Positions 6,821 to 14,760 of a DNA stretch of 33,135 bases are shown here, one piece after another (positions within the stretch are counted from its first letter, which is position 1; the number at the start of each line of letters is the position of its first letter). The stretch is from an uncultured Clostridia bacterium (lineage in GTDB: Bacteria > Bacillota > Clostridia > Oscillospirales > Oscillospiraceae): contig CALICR010000154.1 in assembly GCA_938049125.1 (NCBI GenBank), positions 1 to 33,135 of the forward strand, in the 5' to 3' direction. Under the pieces are notes generated by a model, which did no database searches, was not told the DNA's origin, and saw only the letters and a list, made by a program, of their open reading frames with translations. Position numbers and translations under genes: made by a program.

Positions 6821-8899
6821 ATGGCAGATCAGAACGCCCCAAATCGTCGGACGCAGTGGGGGAATTGTGCGCTCATTGGGCTCTTTACTGCGGCAACGTT
6901 TTTTTTGTTCGGGCCGCTGAACCTCTATGTGAGCAATAAAAATGAGTTTTCTTTTTATCTTCGGGACATTTTGCCGTGGATCCTCGGGTGCTTTTTGCTT
7001 GCGGCTTTGGTCCTGACGGTTATCCCCGCCGCAATCCGGAATAAAAGGGCGCGGGATATCGTGCTTGCGGTGATTCTGGGGCTCGGCATCGGGTTTTATG
7101 TGCAGGGGAATTTTATGTCCGGCGGCTATGGGCAGCTGAACGGAAAGAGCATCGACTGGGACGCGATGACCGGACGCGGCATTGTCAACACGGTCGTGTG
7201 GGCGCTCTGCATTCTGCTGCCGGTCGCGGCGGTCCTGTTTGTGAAGGGATGGAAAACGGCGTTCCTGCGCGATGCCGCTCTGGCACTGACGGCGGTGCAG
7301 CTGCTGGCAACGGTGATCGCTTGTGTGGCGGCACCGGCCAAGCAGGACGTAGACTTCACCATCAATACCGACGGAGCCTTCACGCTGGCAGAGGAAAACA
7401 ATGTTGCCGTCTTCCTGACGGATACCTTTTATTCGGAGCTGTTCGAGGAGATCATCACAGAGGATCCCTCCTATTATGACGTTTTTTCCGGTTTTACGTT
7501 TTTCAAGGATACCTCCGGCGTCGGCTGCTCAACAAAGGGCACGTTGCCGTATATCCTGACGGGTGTCTGGAATGAGAATAAGATGCCGTTCCATGATTAC
7601 ATTGACCATGCCTATGATCACAATACACTGTATGAGACACTGCTGGATCGGCAGTATGACACGAGACTGTACGTGACAACCCGCTTTGTCAGCGCGAAGC
7701 ATACGCAGTATTTCGCCAACATTACCGGCGGCTCCGGACTTGCGGACCCGGCGGCGACAGCGGGCCTCATGTATAAATTTACGGCATTCACCTATATGCC
7801 GCATTTTCTGAAGCCGCAGTTCTGGTTCTATTCCGGTGATTTCTCCGCGGTTGACAGCGGAGAACGCGCGGATCATTCCCTGCGCCTCTCGCCGGACAGC
7901 GCTTTTTATTCCAGCCTGTGTGAGGCCGGGATCACGGTCGATCCGTCCTATGCGGGAACCTATCGCTTTTACTATCTGAACGGTCCCCACGCGCCCTACG
8001 TGATGGATGAGCACGCCCAGGCGGCAGAGGAGGGAACGGTGACACAGCGGCAGCAGGCGATCGGAACGCTTGAGATTCTCCGCACGTATCTGGAGCAGCT
8101 GCGCGAAACAGGGCTTTACGACAGTACGACGGTCATGATTCTGGCCGACCACGGCGCGGAGACAAAGAATTATATCAATCCGATGCTCTGCGTCAAGCCT
8201 GCGGGCGCGGCGGACGAACCGCTGAAGGTCTCCTCCGCGGAGATTGCGTTCTCGGACCTGCAGCCGACCCTGCTGAAGGCGATCACGGGCGACGAGTCCC
8301 TGACGAGCGTTTTTGATATCCCGGAGGGCGAAAGCCGGGAGAGAAGAGCGATTTGGTACGTGTGGAACCATGCCGCCTGGCAGGAGGATTACCTTCCGGA
8401 CCTGAGCGAGATCTTGATCACAGGAGACGTCCGCGACCTGTCCACCTGGCGCCCCACGGGGCATATGTATACTGCGAGCGGAGAAAAAGTGACGGATTAC
8501 AGCTATGAGTTGGGGACGGAGCTCTACTATAACGGTTCGCAGTTTGACGAAGAACACTATTTTATTGGCCTTTCCTATCCGGAGGAAAATTTCACCTGGA
8601 CCGATGGGGAATGGGTGAACTGGAATTTCCGCCCTGTGCAGTACGAAGGGGAAGACCTTGTATTCCGCGTAAATTACGTTGCCGCGCTGGATAATCAGAA
8701 GGCGATCCTGCATGTCAATGGATATGAACAGGAGCTGACGGTCGGGGATGGAGAGACGCTGGAGTATGTGATCCCGGAGGAATATATTTTGGACGGGACA
8801 CTCTCCCTGTTTTTACAGCTCCCCAATTACCGGCGCGGGGATGGGGATGCGAGAGATATCGCGGTGGCCATCCGTAGTATCTCGCTGAACGCGGAATAA
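6821..8899 (+). CDS. Membrane-anchored sulfatase/alkaline-phosphatase-superfamily protein (LtaS/EptA-like transferase)
   Basis: 692 residues. About five N-terminal transmembrane helices (roughly 15-170) precede an extracytoplasmic catalytic domain. Candidate metal and nucleophile sites are VFLTDTFYSE with Asp201, GCSTKGTLPYILTG with Ser237 or Thr238 in the nucleophile position, NGPHAPYV with His390 and LADHGAE with Asp443-His444. These follow the order seen in LtaS, EptA and related phospho-alcohol transferases. Residues about 560-692 look like an extra beta-rich domain (LYYNGSQFDEEHYFIGLS onward). No LPxTG signal is visible. It heads the polymer operon, 41 nt upstream of the YidC-TagF fusion. 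Transfer of phosphoglycerol or phosphoethanolamine onto the glycan is inferred, and sulfatase or phosphatase activity is possible. Its codon use is more A/T-rich than its neighbours. Confidence 0.78.
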   Translation: MADQNAPNRRTQWGNCALIGLFTAATFFLFGPLNLYVSNKNEFSFYLRDILPWILGCFLLAALVLTVIPAAIRNKRARDIVLAVILGLGIGFYVQGNFMSGGYGQLNGKSIDWDAMTGRGIVNTVVWALCILLPVAAVLFVKGWKTAFLRDAALALTAVQLLATVIACVAAPAKQDVDFTINTDGAFTLAEENNVAVFLTDTFYSELFEEIITEDPSYYDVFSGFTFFKDTSGVGCSTKGTLPYILTGVWNENKMPFHDYIDHAYDHNTLYETLLDRQYDTRLYVTTRFVSAKHTQYFANITGGSGLADPAATAGLMYKFTAFTYMPHFLKPQFWFYSGDFSAVDSGERADHSLRLSPDSAFYSSLCEAGITVDPSYAGTYRFYYLNGPHAPYVMDEHAQAAEEGTVTQRQQAIGTLEILRTYLEQLRETGLYDSTTVMILADHGAETKNYINPMLCVKPAGAADEPLKVSSAEIAFSDLQPTLLKAITGDESLTSVFDIPEGESRERRAIWYVWNHAAWQEDYLPDLSEILITGDVRDLSTWRPTGHMYTASGEKVTDYSYELGTELYYNGSQFDEEHYFIGLSYPEENFTWTDGEWVNWNFRPVQYEGEDLVFRVNYVAALDNQKAILHVNGYEQELTVGDGETLEYVIPEEYILDGTLSLFLQLPNYRRGDGDARDIAVAIRSISLNAE

Positions 8900-8939
8900 A
8901 TCTCTGCGTGAACGACAAGGATGGCGAAAGGGATAGCGA

Positions 8940-10820
8940 ATGAACAAACTCTTGGAACTTCTGGGCGTACCGCTTTGTGCGCTGATGACGGTTTGCTATG
9001 ATCTGGTACACAACTATGTGGTCGCCATTGTGATCTTCACGGCACTGACGAAGATCATTCTGCTGCCGGTCTCCATGTGGGTGCAGCGGAACGGCATTGC
9101 TATGGTGCGCATGATGCCGGAGCTGAACAGGCTGAAGATCAAGTATTTCGGCGATCAGGAGACGATCGCCGAACAGCAGCAGGCACTTTACAAAAAGGAG
9201 CACTACAGCCCACTGGTCAGTACGGTGCCGATGATCATTCAGATCGTCCTGCTGATGGGTGTCATCGGTGCGGTCAAGACGCTGCTTGGCAGTGCCGAGA
9301 GCACACTGAACCTCATTCCGATGCAGGCGGGCGGCGCAACGCTGCTGATGCCGCTGGGGGCAGGGCTTGCGGCGCTCTGCCTGACGCTGGCGCAGAACAA
9401 GATTGGCCCGCTGCAGCGTGAGCAGGTGAAGGCGGAGCAGATCATGACCGGTGCCGTTTCCGTGTGCATCTCGCTGTTCCTCGGCGCATTCGTGTCGCTG
9501 GGAACCGGCGTGTACTGGATCGCAAGCAATCTTTGGTCGATCCCGCTTCAGCTCCTGCTGAACATTCTCGTCAATCCGAAAAAGTACATCGACTATGAAG
9601 CGCTCGAAGCCAGCCGCAAGGAGCTGGCAACGATGACCAGCCTCGGCACCACGGTCTCCAAGGAGGACAAAAAACGCGAGAAGGCGGACTACAAGCGCTT
9701 TTTCTCTGTGGCGAACAAGCATCTTGTGTTCTATTCCGAAAAGAGCGGCTTCTATAAGTATTTCCAGAACGTCATCGAATATCTGCTTTCTCACTCGAAT
9801 GTCATCATTCACTATGTGACGAACGATCCGAACGACAAGATCTTTGAGCTGGCGAAGGAGCAGCCGCGCATCCGTCCCTATTATATCGGGCCGAAGAAGA
9901 TCATCACGCTGATGATGAAGATGGACGCGCAGATTGTCGTTATGACGACGCCGGATCTCGAGAATTACTACATCAAGCGCAGCTATGTCCGCAAGGACAC
10001 CGAGTACATCTACCTCTGCCATGGCGTGATGAGCACGACCATGTGCATGCGCAAGGGCGCCTATGACCACTTCGATACCGTCATGTGTGTCGGTCAGCAC
10101 CAGATCGACGAGATCCGGGAGACCGAGGCGATGTACCATTTGCCCGCCAAGAATCTCGTGCCCTGCGGCTACGGCATGCTCGACAATATGCTTGCTGCCT
10201 ATGAGAAGATGCCGGAGGAAGCGCACGCGCAGAAGCGTATCCTGATCGCGCCGTCATGGCAGGAGGGCAACATTCTGGAGAGCTGCATCGAGGAGCTGGT
10301 GCAGCAGCTCTACGGCGAGGGACACTTCGTGGTCGTCCGTCCGCACCCGGAATTCATCAAGCGGTTCCCCGGCAAGATGGAAGCCATTGCGGCGAAGTTC
10401 CAGAATCTTGATCCGAAGCTCTTCAGTCTGGAAACGGACTTCTCCTCCAACGTGACAATCTACACGGCGGACATCGTCATCACCGACTGGTCCGGCATCG
10501 CGCAGGAGTTCGCGTTCACGACCAAGCGCCCCGTCCTGCTCATCAACACGCCGATGAAGGTGCTGAATCCTGAATATGTCAAATATGAGCACCAGCCGCT
10601 CGACATCACGCTCCGTCCGGAGCTTGGCAGGACGCTGGAGCTGGATGAAATTTCCAAGGCGGGCGCGGCGGTCGAGGAGCTGCTTGAAAACCGCGCCTAC
10701 TATGCGGAAAGACTGGATGAAATCACGCGCCGCTGTGTGTTCAATCTCGGCTCCAGCGGTGCTGCTGCGGGACGCTATATTCTGAAGAAGATCAGCAAGC
10801 CCGTGAAAACAACGAAATAA
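8940..10820 (+). CDS. Fusion: YidC/Oxa1-type membrane domain + CDP-glycerol glycerophosphotransferase (TagB/TagF-like) domain
   Basis: 626 residues. Residues 1 to about 225 align with the YidC/Oxa1 core: NYVVAIVIFTALTKIILLPV, then RMMPELNRLKIKYF, LYKKEHYSPLVSTVPMIIQ and three further hydrophobic helices. Lys38 stands where the YidC groove arginine (E. coli R366) would be. Residues about 260-620 match the glycerophosphotransferase fold of TagB/TagF, with CHG (His361), VRPHPE (His469), VITDWSGIAQEFA (Asp516, Ser518) and RPVLLINTP. The frame is continuous with no stop or slip between the domains. The transferase would polymerise or add glycerol phosphate, or another CDP-activated alcohol, at the membrane. 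The Oxa1 domain may be only an anchor, or it may contact the lipid-linked acceptor. Whether it still inserts proteins is unknown. The next gene starts 13 nt downstream. Confidence 0.85.
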   Translation: MNKLLELLGVPLCALMTVCYDLVHNYVVAIVIFTALTKIILLPVSMWVQRNGIAMVRMMPELNRLKIKYFGDQETIAEQQQALYKKEHYSPLVSTVPMIIQIVLLMGVIGAVKTLLGSAESTLNLIPMQAGGATLLMPLGAGLAALCLTLAQNKIGPLQREQVKAEQIMTGAVSVCISLFLGAFVSLGTGVYWIASNLWSIPLQLLLNILVNPKKYIDYEALEASRKELATMTSLGTTVSKEDKKREKADYKRFFSVANKHLVFYSEKSGFYKYFQNVIEYLLSHSNVIIHYVTNDPNDKIFELAKEQPRIRPYYIGPKKIITLMMKMDAQIVVMTTPDLENYYIKRSYVRKDTEYIYLCHGVMSTTMCMRKGAYDHFDTVMCVGQHQIDEIRETEAMYHLPAKNLVPCGYGMLDNMLAAYEKMPEEAHAQKRILIAPSWQEGNILESCIEELVQQLYGEGHFVVVRPHPEFIKRFPGKMEAIAAKFQNLDPKLFSLETDFSSNVTIYTADIVITDWSGIAQEFAFTTKRPVLLINTPMKVLNPEYVKYEHQPLDITLRPELGRTLELDEISKAGAAVEELLENRAYYAERLDEITRRCVFNLGSSGAAAGRYILKKISKPVKTTK

Positions 10821-10833
10821 AAGGAGAATCATC

Positions 10834-11091
10834 ATGAAAAAACTGCTCGGACGTCTTTATTTTGTGATCTGCTTTGTGCTGATCCTTTCTCTCAGCGCTT
10901 CTGCGTATCTGGACCCCTCCGTCATGACCTATGCGATCCAGATCATCGCCGGCATTGCCGTTGCGGTCGGCGCGGTGGTCGGTATTTACTGGCGCAAGGC
11001 GAAGAAAAAGGTGCAGGATAAGCTCGGCATCGACGAAAACAGCAAAAAGGAACAGGAAGAGGACGTCATCGAGATCAGAGAAGAGGACTGA
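10834..11091 (+). CDS. Small membrane protein with YLDP motif
   Basis: 85 residues. Hydrophobic segments at about 5-24 (possibly a cleaved signal, ending SASA) and 33-52 are followed by a basic stretch YWRKAKKKVQDKLG and an acidic tail ending EEDVIEIREED. The sequence AYLDPSVMTYAIQIIAG recalls the 'YLDPGtgSyiIQ' small membrane proteins that recur beside polysaccharide and sulfatase-type genes; that resemblance is from memory. It starts 13 nt after the YidC-TagF stop with AAAGGAG upstream, so the two are surely co-translated. A role as a small partner of the membrane transferase is inference. Confidence 0.8.
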   Translation: MKKLLGRLYFVICFVLILSLSASAYLDPSVMTYAIQIIAGIAVAVGAVVGIYWRKAKKKVQDKLGIDENSKKEQEEDVIEIREED

Positions 11092-11109
11092 AGACCTTTC
11101 TAAGCTGCA

Positions 11110-11143
11110 GCACGACGGTCTCGCGGCCGTCGTGCCATATTCT
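11110..11143 (+). terminator. Internal hairpin, possible weak terminator or attenuator
   Basis: GCACGACGG (11110-11118) and CCGTCGTGC (11127-11135) form a 9-bp stem with an 8-nt loop, followed by CATATTCTTTT. The T-run is interrupted, so it may only lower expression of the genes downstream in the operon or protect the upstream transcript end. Confidence 0.45.
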
Positions 11144-11163
11144 TTTCGGAATGGAGGAAGCCT

Positions 11164-12987
11164 ATGCAGGCAGTTATCCTGGCCGCCGGAATGGGAAAGC
11201 GGCTGAAAAGCCTGACCGCCAACAATACAAAGTGCATGGTGAAGGTCAACGGCGTGACGCTGATCGAGCGGATGCTGCGCCAGCTGGACCGGCTGAAGCT
11301 GCGGCGGATCGTCATCGTCGTGGGGTATCAGGGACAGAAGCTCATCGACTTTATCTCGACGCTGGACGTAGAGACGCCCATCGAGTACATCGACAATCCC
11401 ATCTACGATAAGACGAACAACATCTATTCCCTGGCACTGGCCCGCGGCGTGCTGGTGGAGGACGACACGCTCCTGCTGGAGTCCGACCTCATCTTTGCGG
11501 ATGGTACGCTGGAGGCCCTGGTCTCCGACCCGTATCCGACGCTGGCACTCGTGGACCGCTACGAGAGCTGGATGGACGGCACCGTTGTCACGCTGAACGA
11601 GGACAATTCCATCCGGAAGTTCATCCCCGGCAAGCAGTTCCGCTTCGAGGATATCCCCGGCTATTATAAAACGGTCAACATCTATAAGTTCAGCAGGCGT
11701 TTTTCGAAGGACATCTATGTGCCCTTCCTGACTGCCTATTCCTCCGCGCTGGGTGACAACGAGTACTACGAGCAGGTGCTCCGCGTGATCGCCATGCTGG
11801 ACCATCCGGAGATCCGCGCCAAGTGCATGGACGGGCGCGTCTGGTACGAGATCGACGATATTCAGGACCTCGACATTGCAGAGTCCATGTTTGCGCCGCC
11901 GGAGGAGAAGGTCAAGAAGCTCGGCAGCCGCTACGGCGGCTACTGGCGCTATCCCAAGCTGCTCGATTTCTGTTATCTTGTCAATCCCTATTTCCCGCCC
12001 AAGCGGCTGATGGACGAGATCAAGGCGAACTTTGAGACGCTGCTCACCCAGTATCCCTCCGGGATGCGCGTCAACTCGCTGCTGGCGGCGAAGGATTTCG
12101 GCGTGAAGCAGGAGCACATTCTCGTCGGCAACGGCGCGGCGGAGCTGATCAAGGCGCTGATGGAGGGCGAGACCGGCAAGGTCGGTTTTGTTCGCCCGAC
12201 ATTTGAGGAATATTATAACCGCTGCGACCCCGCGCAGCGCGTGGTCTATCAGCCCGAGGGATTCACCTACACGGCGGATGACCTCATGCGGGAGTTTTCC
12301 GGAAAGGGAATCTCGACGCTGCTGTTCATCAATCCGGACAACCCCTCCGGCAGCTACCTGCTGAAGGCGGAGGTCTGCCGCCTTGCGGACTGGGCGGAGA
12401 CAGAGGGCATCCGGCTGGTGCTGGATGAATCCTTTGCCGACTTCTCGGACGAGCTGGACAATACGCTGATCCTCGATGAGATGCTGGAGCGCTATCCGCA
12501 CCTCGTGGTGGTCAAGAGCATCTCAAAGTCCTACGGCGTGCCCGGTCTGCGCCTCGGCGTGTTGGCATCCGCGGATGAGGCGATGATCGCCGCCATGAAG
12601 AAGAATGTGGCGATCTGGAACATCAATGCCTTCGCGGAATTCTACCTCCAGATCGAGGAGAAATATAAAAAGGATTATGCGCTGGCACTGGAGAAGTTCC
12701 GTGCGGCGCGTGCGGAGTACGTCGCCGCGCTGCGGGACATTCCCGGTCTGCGGGTCCTGCCGTCGCAGGCAAACTATGTCATGGCCGAGCTGACCGGCGG
12801 CATCACCGCAGCGGAGCTGACGGCGCGGCTCCTGAGCGAATACAACATCCTCATCAAGGATCTCACGGCAAAGGTACAGGGTGGGCAGTATATCCGCCTT
12901 GCCGTCCGGGACGAGAAGGACAATGCGAGACTGGTGCAGGCGCTGCGCGCGGTCTGCGGCGGAGCTTTGGAGGGAAAGAATCCATGA
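11164..12987 (+). CDS. Fusion: LicC-like cytidylyltransferase + CobD/HisC-like PLP-dependent enzyme
   Basis: 607 residues. The N-terminal domain (about 1-235) is a nucleotidyltransferase: MQAVILAAGMGKRLKSLT, then KCMVKVNGVTLIERML, NPIYDKTNNIYSLALAR and LLLESDLIF. The 'TNNIYSL' string is typical of choline-phosphate-type cytidylyltransferases. The C-terminal domain (about 250-607) is a fold-type-I PLP enzyme: INPDNPSG (Asn390), LDESFADF (Asp421), SISKSYGVPGLRLG with the Schiff-base Lys455, and an Arg-containing end (QYIRLAVRDE). It resembles threonine-phosphate decarboxylase CobD or histidinol-phosphate aminotransferase. An attractive reading is that the PLP half makes an amino-alcohol phosphate and the other half activates it as CDP-ester for the transferases upstream. 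Aminotransferase rather than decarboxylase activity is equally possible. The stop overlaps the next start (ATGA). Confidence 0.85.
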   Translation: MQAVILAAGMGKRLKSLTANNTKCMVKVNGVTLIERMLRQLDRLKLRRIVIVVGYQGQKLIDFISTLDVETPIEYIDNPIYDKTNNIYSLALARGVLVEDDTLLLESDLIFADGTLEALVSDPYPTLALVDRYESWMDGTVVTLNEDNSIRKFIPGKQFRFEDIPGYYKTVNIYKFSRRFSKDIYVPFLTAYSSALGDNEYYEQVLRVIAMLDHPEIRAKCMDGRVWYEIDDIQDLDIAESMFAPPEEKVKKLGSRYGGYWRYPKLLDFCYLVNPYFPPKRLMDEIKANFETLLTQYPSGMRVNSLLAAKDFGVKQEHILVGNGAAELIKALMEGETGKVGFVRPTFEEYYNRCDPAQRVVYQPEGFTYTADDLMREFSGKGISTLLFINPDNPSGSYLLKAEVCRLADWAETEGIRLVLDESFADFSDELDNTLILDEMLERYPHLVVVKSISKSYGVPGLRLGVLASADEAMIAAMKKNVAIWNINAFAEFYLQIEEKYKKDYALALEKFRAARAEYVAALRDIPGLRVLPSQANYVMAELTGGITAAELTARLLSEYNILIKDLTAKVQGGQYIRLAVRDEKDNARLVQALRAVCGGALEGKNP

Positions 12988-13928
12988 AAATCGTATCCTT
13001 CGACCAGATCACGAGGCTGAATATTTCGCCGTACACCTGCTATGAGTGGGTCAGCGAGGGCATCCGGCGGAAGCACGAAGCACTGCTGCCGGCAAAAATC
13101 AGCCTCAAGCCGGATATTCCGGGCGTGTTTTACAATACGATGCCGTCGATCCTGCCCTTTGCGGGCTATGCCGGCGTCAAGCTGGTGACGCGCTATCCGG
13201 AGCGCGCGCCGAGCCTCGACAGTGAGATCCTGCTCTATGATCTCGAGAGCGGCAAAAATCTGGCGCTGCTCGACGGAAACTGGATCACGACCATGCGAAC
13301 CGGCGCCGTTGCGGCACATTCGGTCAGGCTCCTGGCAAAGCAGGATTTCTCGACCATCGGTATGATCGGGCTCGGCAACACGGCACGCGCGGCATTCCTT
13401 GTGCTGCTGTCTCTCTATCCGGAGCGGCAGTTCACGGTGAAGCTGAAGCGCTACAAGGATCAGCATGAGCTGTTTGCAGCACGCTTTGCAGCGTATGCCA
13501 ATGTGAAGTTTGTCTACTGTGACAGCTATGAGGAGCTTGTGCGTGGCAGCGAGGTCGTGCTTTCTGCCGTCACAATGTTTGAGGATGACATCTGTCCCGA
13601 TGACTGCTTTGAGGAGGGCGTCCTGCTGGTGCCGATCCACACGCGCGGCTTTACCAACTGCGACCTGTTCTTTGACAAGGTGTTTGCCGATGATGTGAAC
13701 CATGTCAAGGGCTTCAAGAATTTCGGCAAATTCCGCAGCTTTGCGGAGGTGTCGGACGTTGTAAACGGCAAGGTGCCCGGACGCACGGACGATCGCGAGC
13801 GCATCCTCGCCTACAACATCGGAATTTCCCTGCACGACATCTATTTTGCAGGCAAAATCTATGAGCTGCTGGCAGCGCACTGCCCGGAGGCAGACCTGCG
13901 CGCACCGACGGAAAAATTCTGGATCTGA
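12984..13928 (+). CDS. Ornithine cyclodeaminase / mu-crystallin family dehydrogenase
   Basis: 314 residues. It shows the family features: MRTGAVAAHSVRLLAKQ, the Rossmann dinucleotide loop GMIGLGNTARAAF (about 127-139), VLLVPIHTRGF, and FAEVSDVVNGKVPGR near the C-terminal end of the fold. Members reduce imines or deaminate amino acids with NAD(P)H (ornithine cyclodeaminase, alanine or N-carboxyethyl amino-acid dehydrogenases). The substrate cannot be assigned. Translational coupling to the cytidylyltransferase-PLP fusion (4-nt ATGA overlap) suggests both act on the same amino or keto compound, for example in making the amino-alcohol precursor. That link is inference. Confidence 0.82.
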   Translation: MKIVSFDQITRLNISPYTCYEWVSEGIRRKHEALLPAKISLKPDIPGVFYNTMPSILPFAGYAGVKLVTRYPERAPSLDSEILLYDLESGKNLALLDGNWITTMRTGAVAAHSVRLLAKQDFSTIGMIGLGNTARAAFLVLLSLYPERQFTVKLKRYKDQHELFAARFAAYANVKFVYCDSYEELVRGSEVVLSAVTMFEDDICPDDCFEEGVLLVPIHTRGFTNCDLFFDKVFADDVNHVKGFKNFGKFRSFAEVSDVVNGKVPGRTDDRERILAYNIGISLHDIYFAGKIYELLAAHCPEADLRAPTEKFWI

Positions 13929-13959
13929 GTGCCCGGCAGCCGTTTGGAGGAGTACTTCC

Positions 13960-14751
13960 ATGATACGCGGCTATCTCAATACCGTTAAAAAATACCGGTT
14001 TCTCTTGAATCAGCTTGTAGCGCGGGACTTTAAGACGCGCTACAAGCGGAGCATCCTCGGCGTGCTCTGGAGCATGCTGAACCCGCTTCTGACCATGTGC
14101 GTTCAGTATCTGGTCTTTGTCAACATCTTCCGGTGGCAGATCGACAACTACGCGGTCTACCTCCTGATCGGTACGGTGAGCTTCAACTTTTTCTCGGAGT
14201 CGACCCAGGCGGCGCTATCCTCCGTCACGGGCAGCGCCTCGCTCATCACCAAGGTCTATATCCCGACCTATGTGTTCCCGGTGGCGAAGGTGCTCTCCTC
14301 GTGCATCAACCTGTTTTTCTCGACGCTGGCGCTCTATCTCATCATCTTCATTCAGGGCGTACCGCTCAACTGGTGCCATCTGCTGATCCCGGTGCTCTAT
14401 CTGGCGCTGATCGGCTTCAGCATGGGCGTCGGCATGATCCTTGCGGCGGTCATGGTCTATTTCCGGGATACCCAGTTCCTCTACGGCGTGCTGATCGTGC
14501 TGTGGATGTACCTGACGCCGCTGTTTTATCCCGTCAGCATCATTTCGGACAGCGCCTCGCCCCTCGTCTGGGGTCTCTATCAGTGCAACCCGATGTACCA
14601 GTATGTGACGTTCTTCCGCACGCTGGTGCTGGACGCTGCAGTGCCGACGGCGGCGCAGTTCGCCTGGTGCTTCGGCTATGCGGCGCTCTTCCTGCTCATC
14701 GGCTTCCTGGTGTTCAGGAAGCTCAAGAAGAACTTTATCCTGTATATCTGA
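13960..14751 (+). CDS. ABC-2 type polysaccharide/teichoic-acid export permease (TagG/Wzm-like)
   Basis: 263 residues with six predicted transmembrane helices. The N-terminal amphipathic motif typical of ABC-2 glycan exporters is present: LLNQLVARDFKTRYKRSILG followed by VLWSMLNPLLTM. The later region FRDTQFLYGVLIVLWMYLTP and the end FRKLKKNFILYI are also typical. The frame is open 114 nt further upstream into the previous gene, but ATG 13960 has TTTGGAGGAG at 7-13 nt and gives a normal family length. It pairs with the ATPase 9 nt downstream to export the finished, lipid-linked polymer across the membrane. Confidence 0.92.
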   Translation: MIRGYLNTVKKYRFLLNQLVARDFKTRYKRSILGVLWSMLNPLLTMCVQYLVFVNIFRWQIDNYAVYLLIGTVSFNFFSESTQAALSSVTGSASLITKVYIPTYVFPVAKVLSSCINLFFSTLALYLIIFIQGVPLNWCHLLIPVLYLALIGFSMGVGMILAAVMVYFRDTQFLYGVLIVLWMYLTPLFYPVSIISDSASPLVWGLYQCNPMYQYVTFFRTLVLDAAVPTAAQFAWCFGYAALFLLIGFLVFRKLKKNFILYI

Positions 14752-14760
14752 GGTAGCGCT

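Noticed and set aside
11164..12987. Phosphonate pathway enzyme (PntC-type cytidylyltransferase-transaminase)
   Set aside because: Known PntC fusions carry a class-V aminotransferase and lie with PEP mutase. Here the PLP domain is of the class I/II CobD/HisC type, and no PEP mutase or phosphonopyruvate decarboxylase is present.
13846..13959. Longer N-terminus for the ABC-2 permease
   Set aside because: It would overlap the dehydrogenase gene by 83 nt and lacks a ribosome site. ATG 13960 has GGAGGAG and gives a normal family length.
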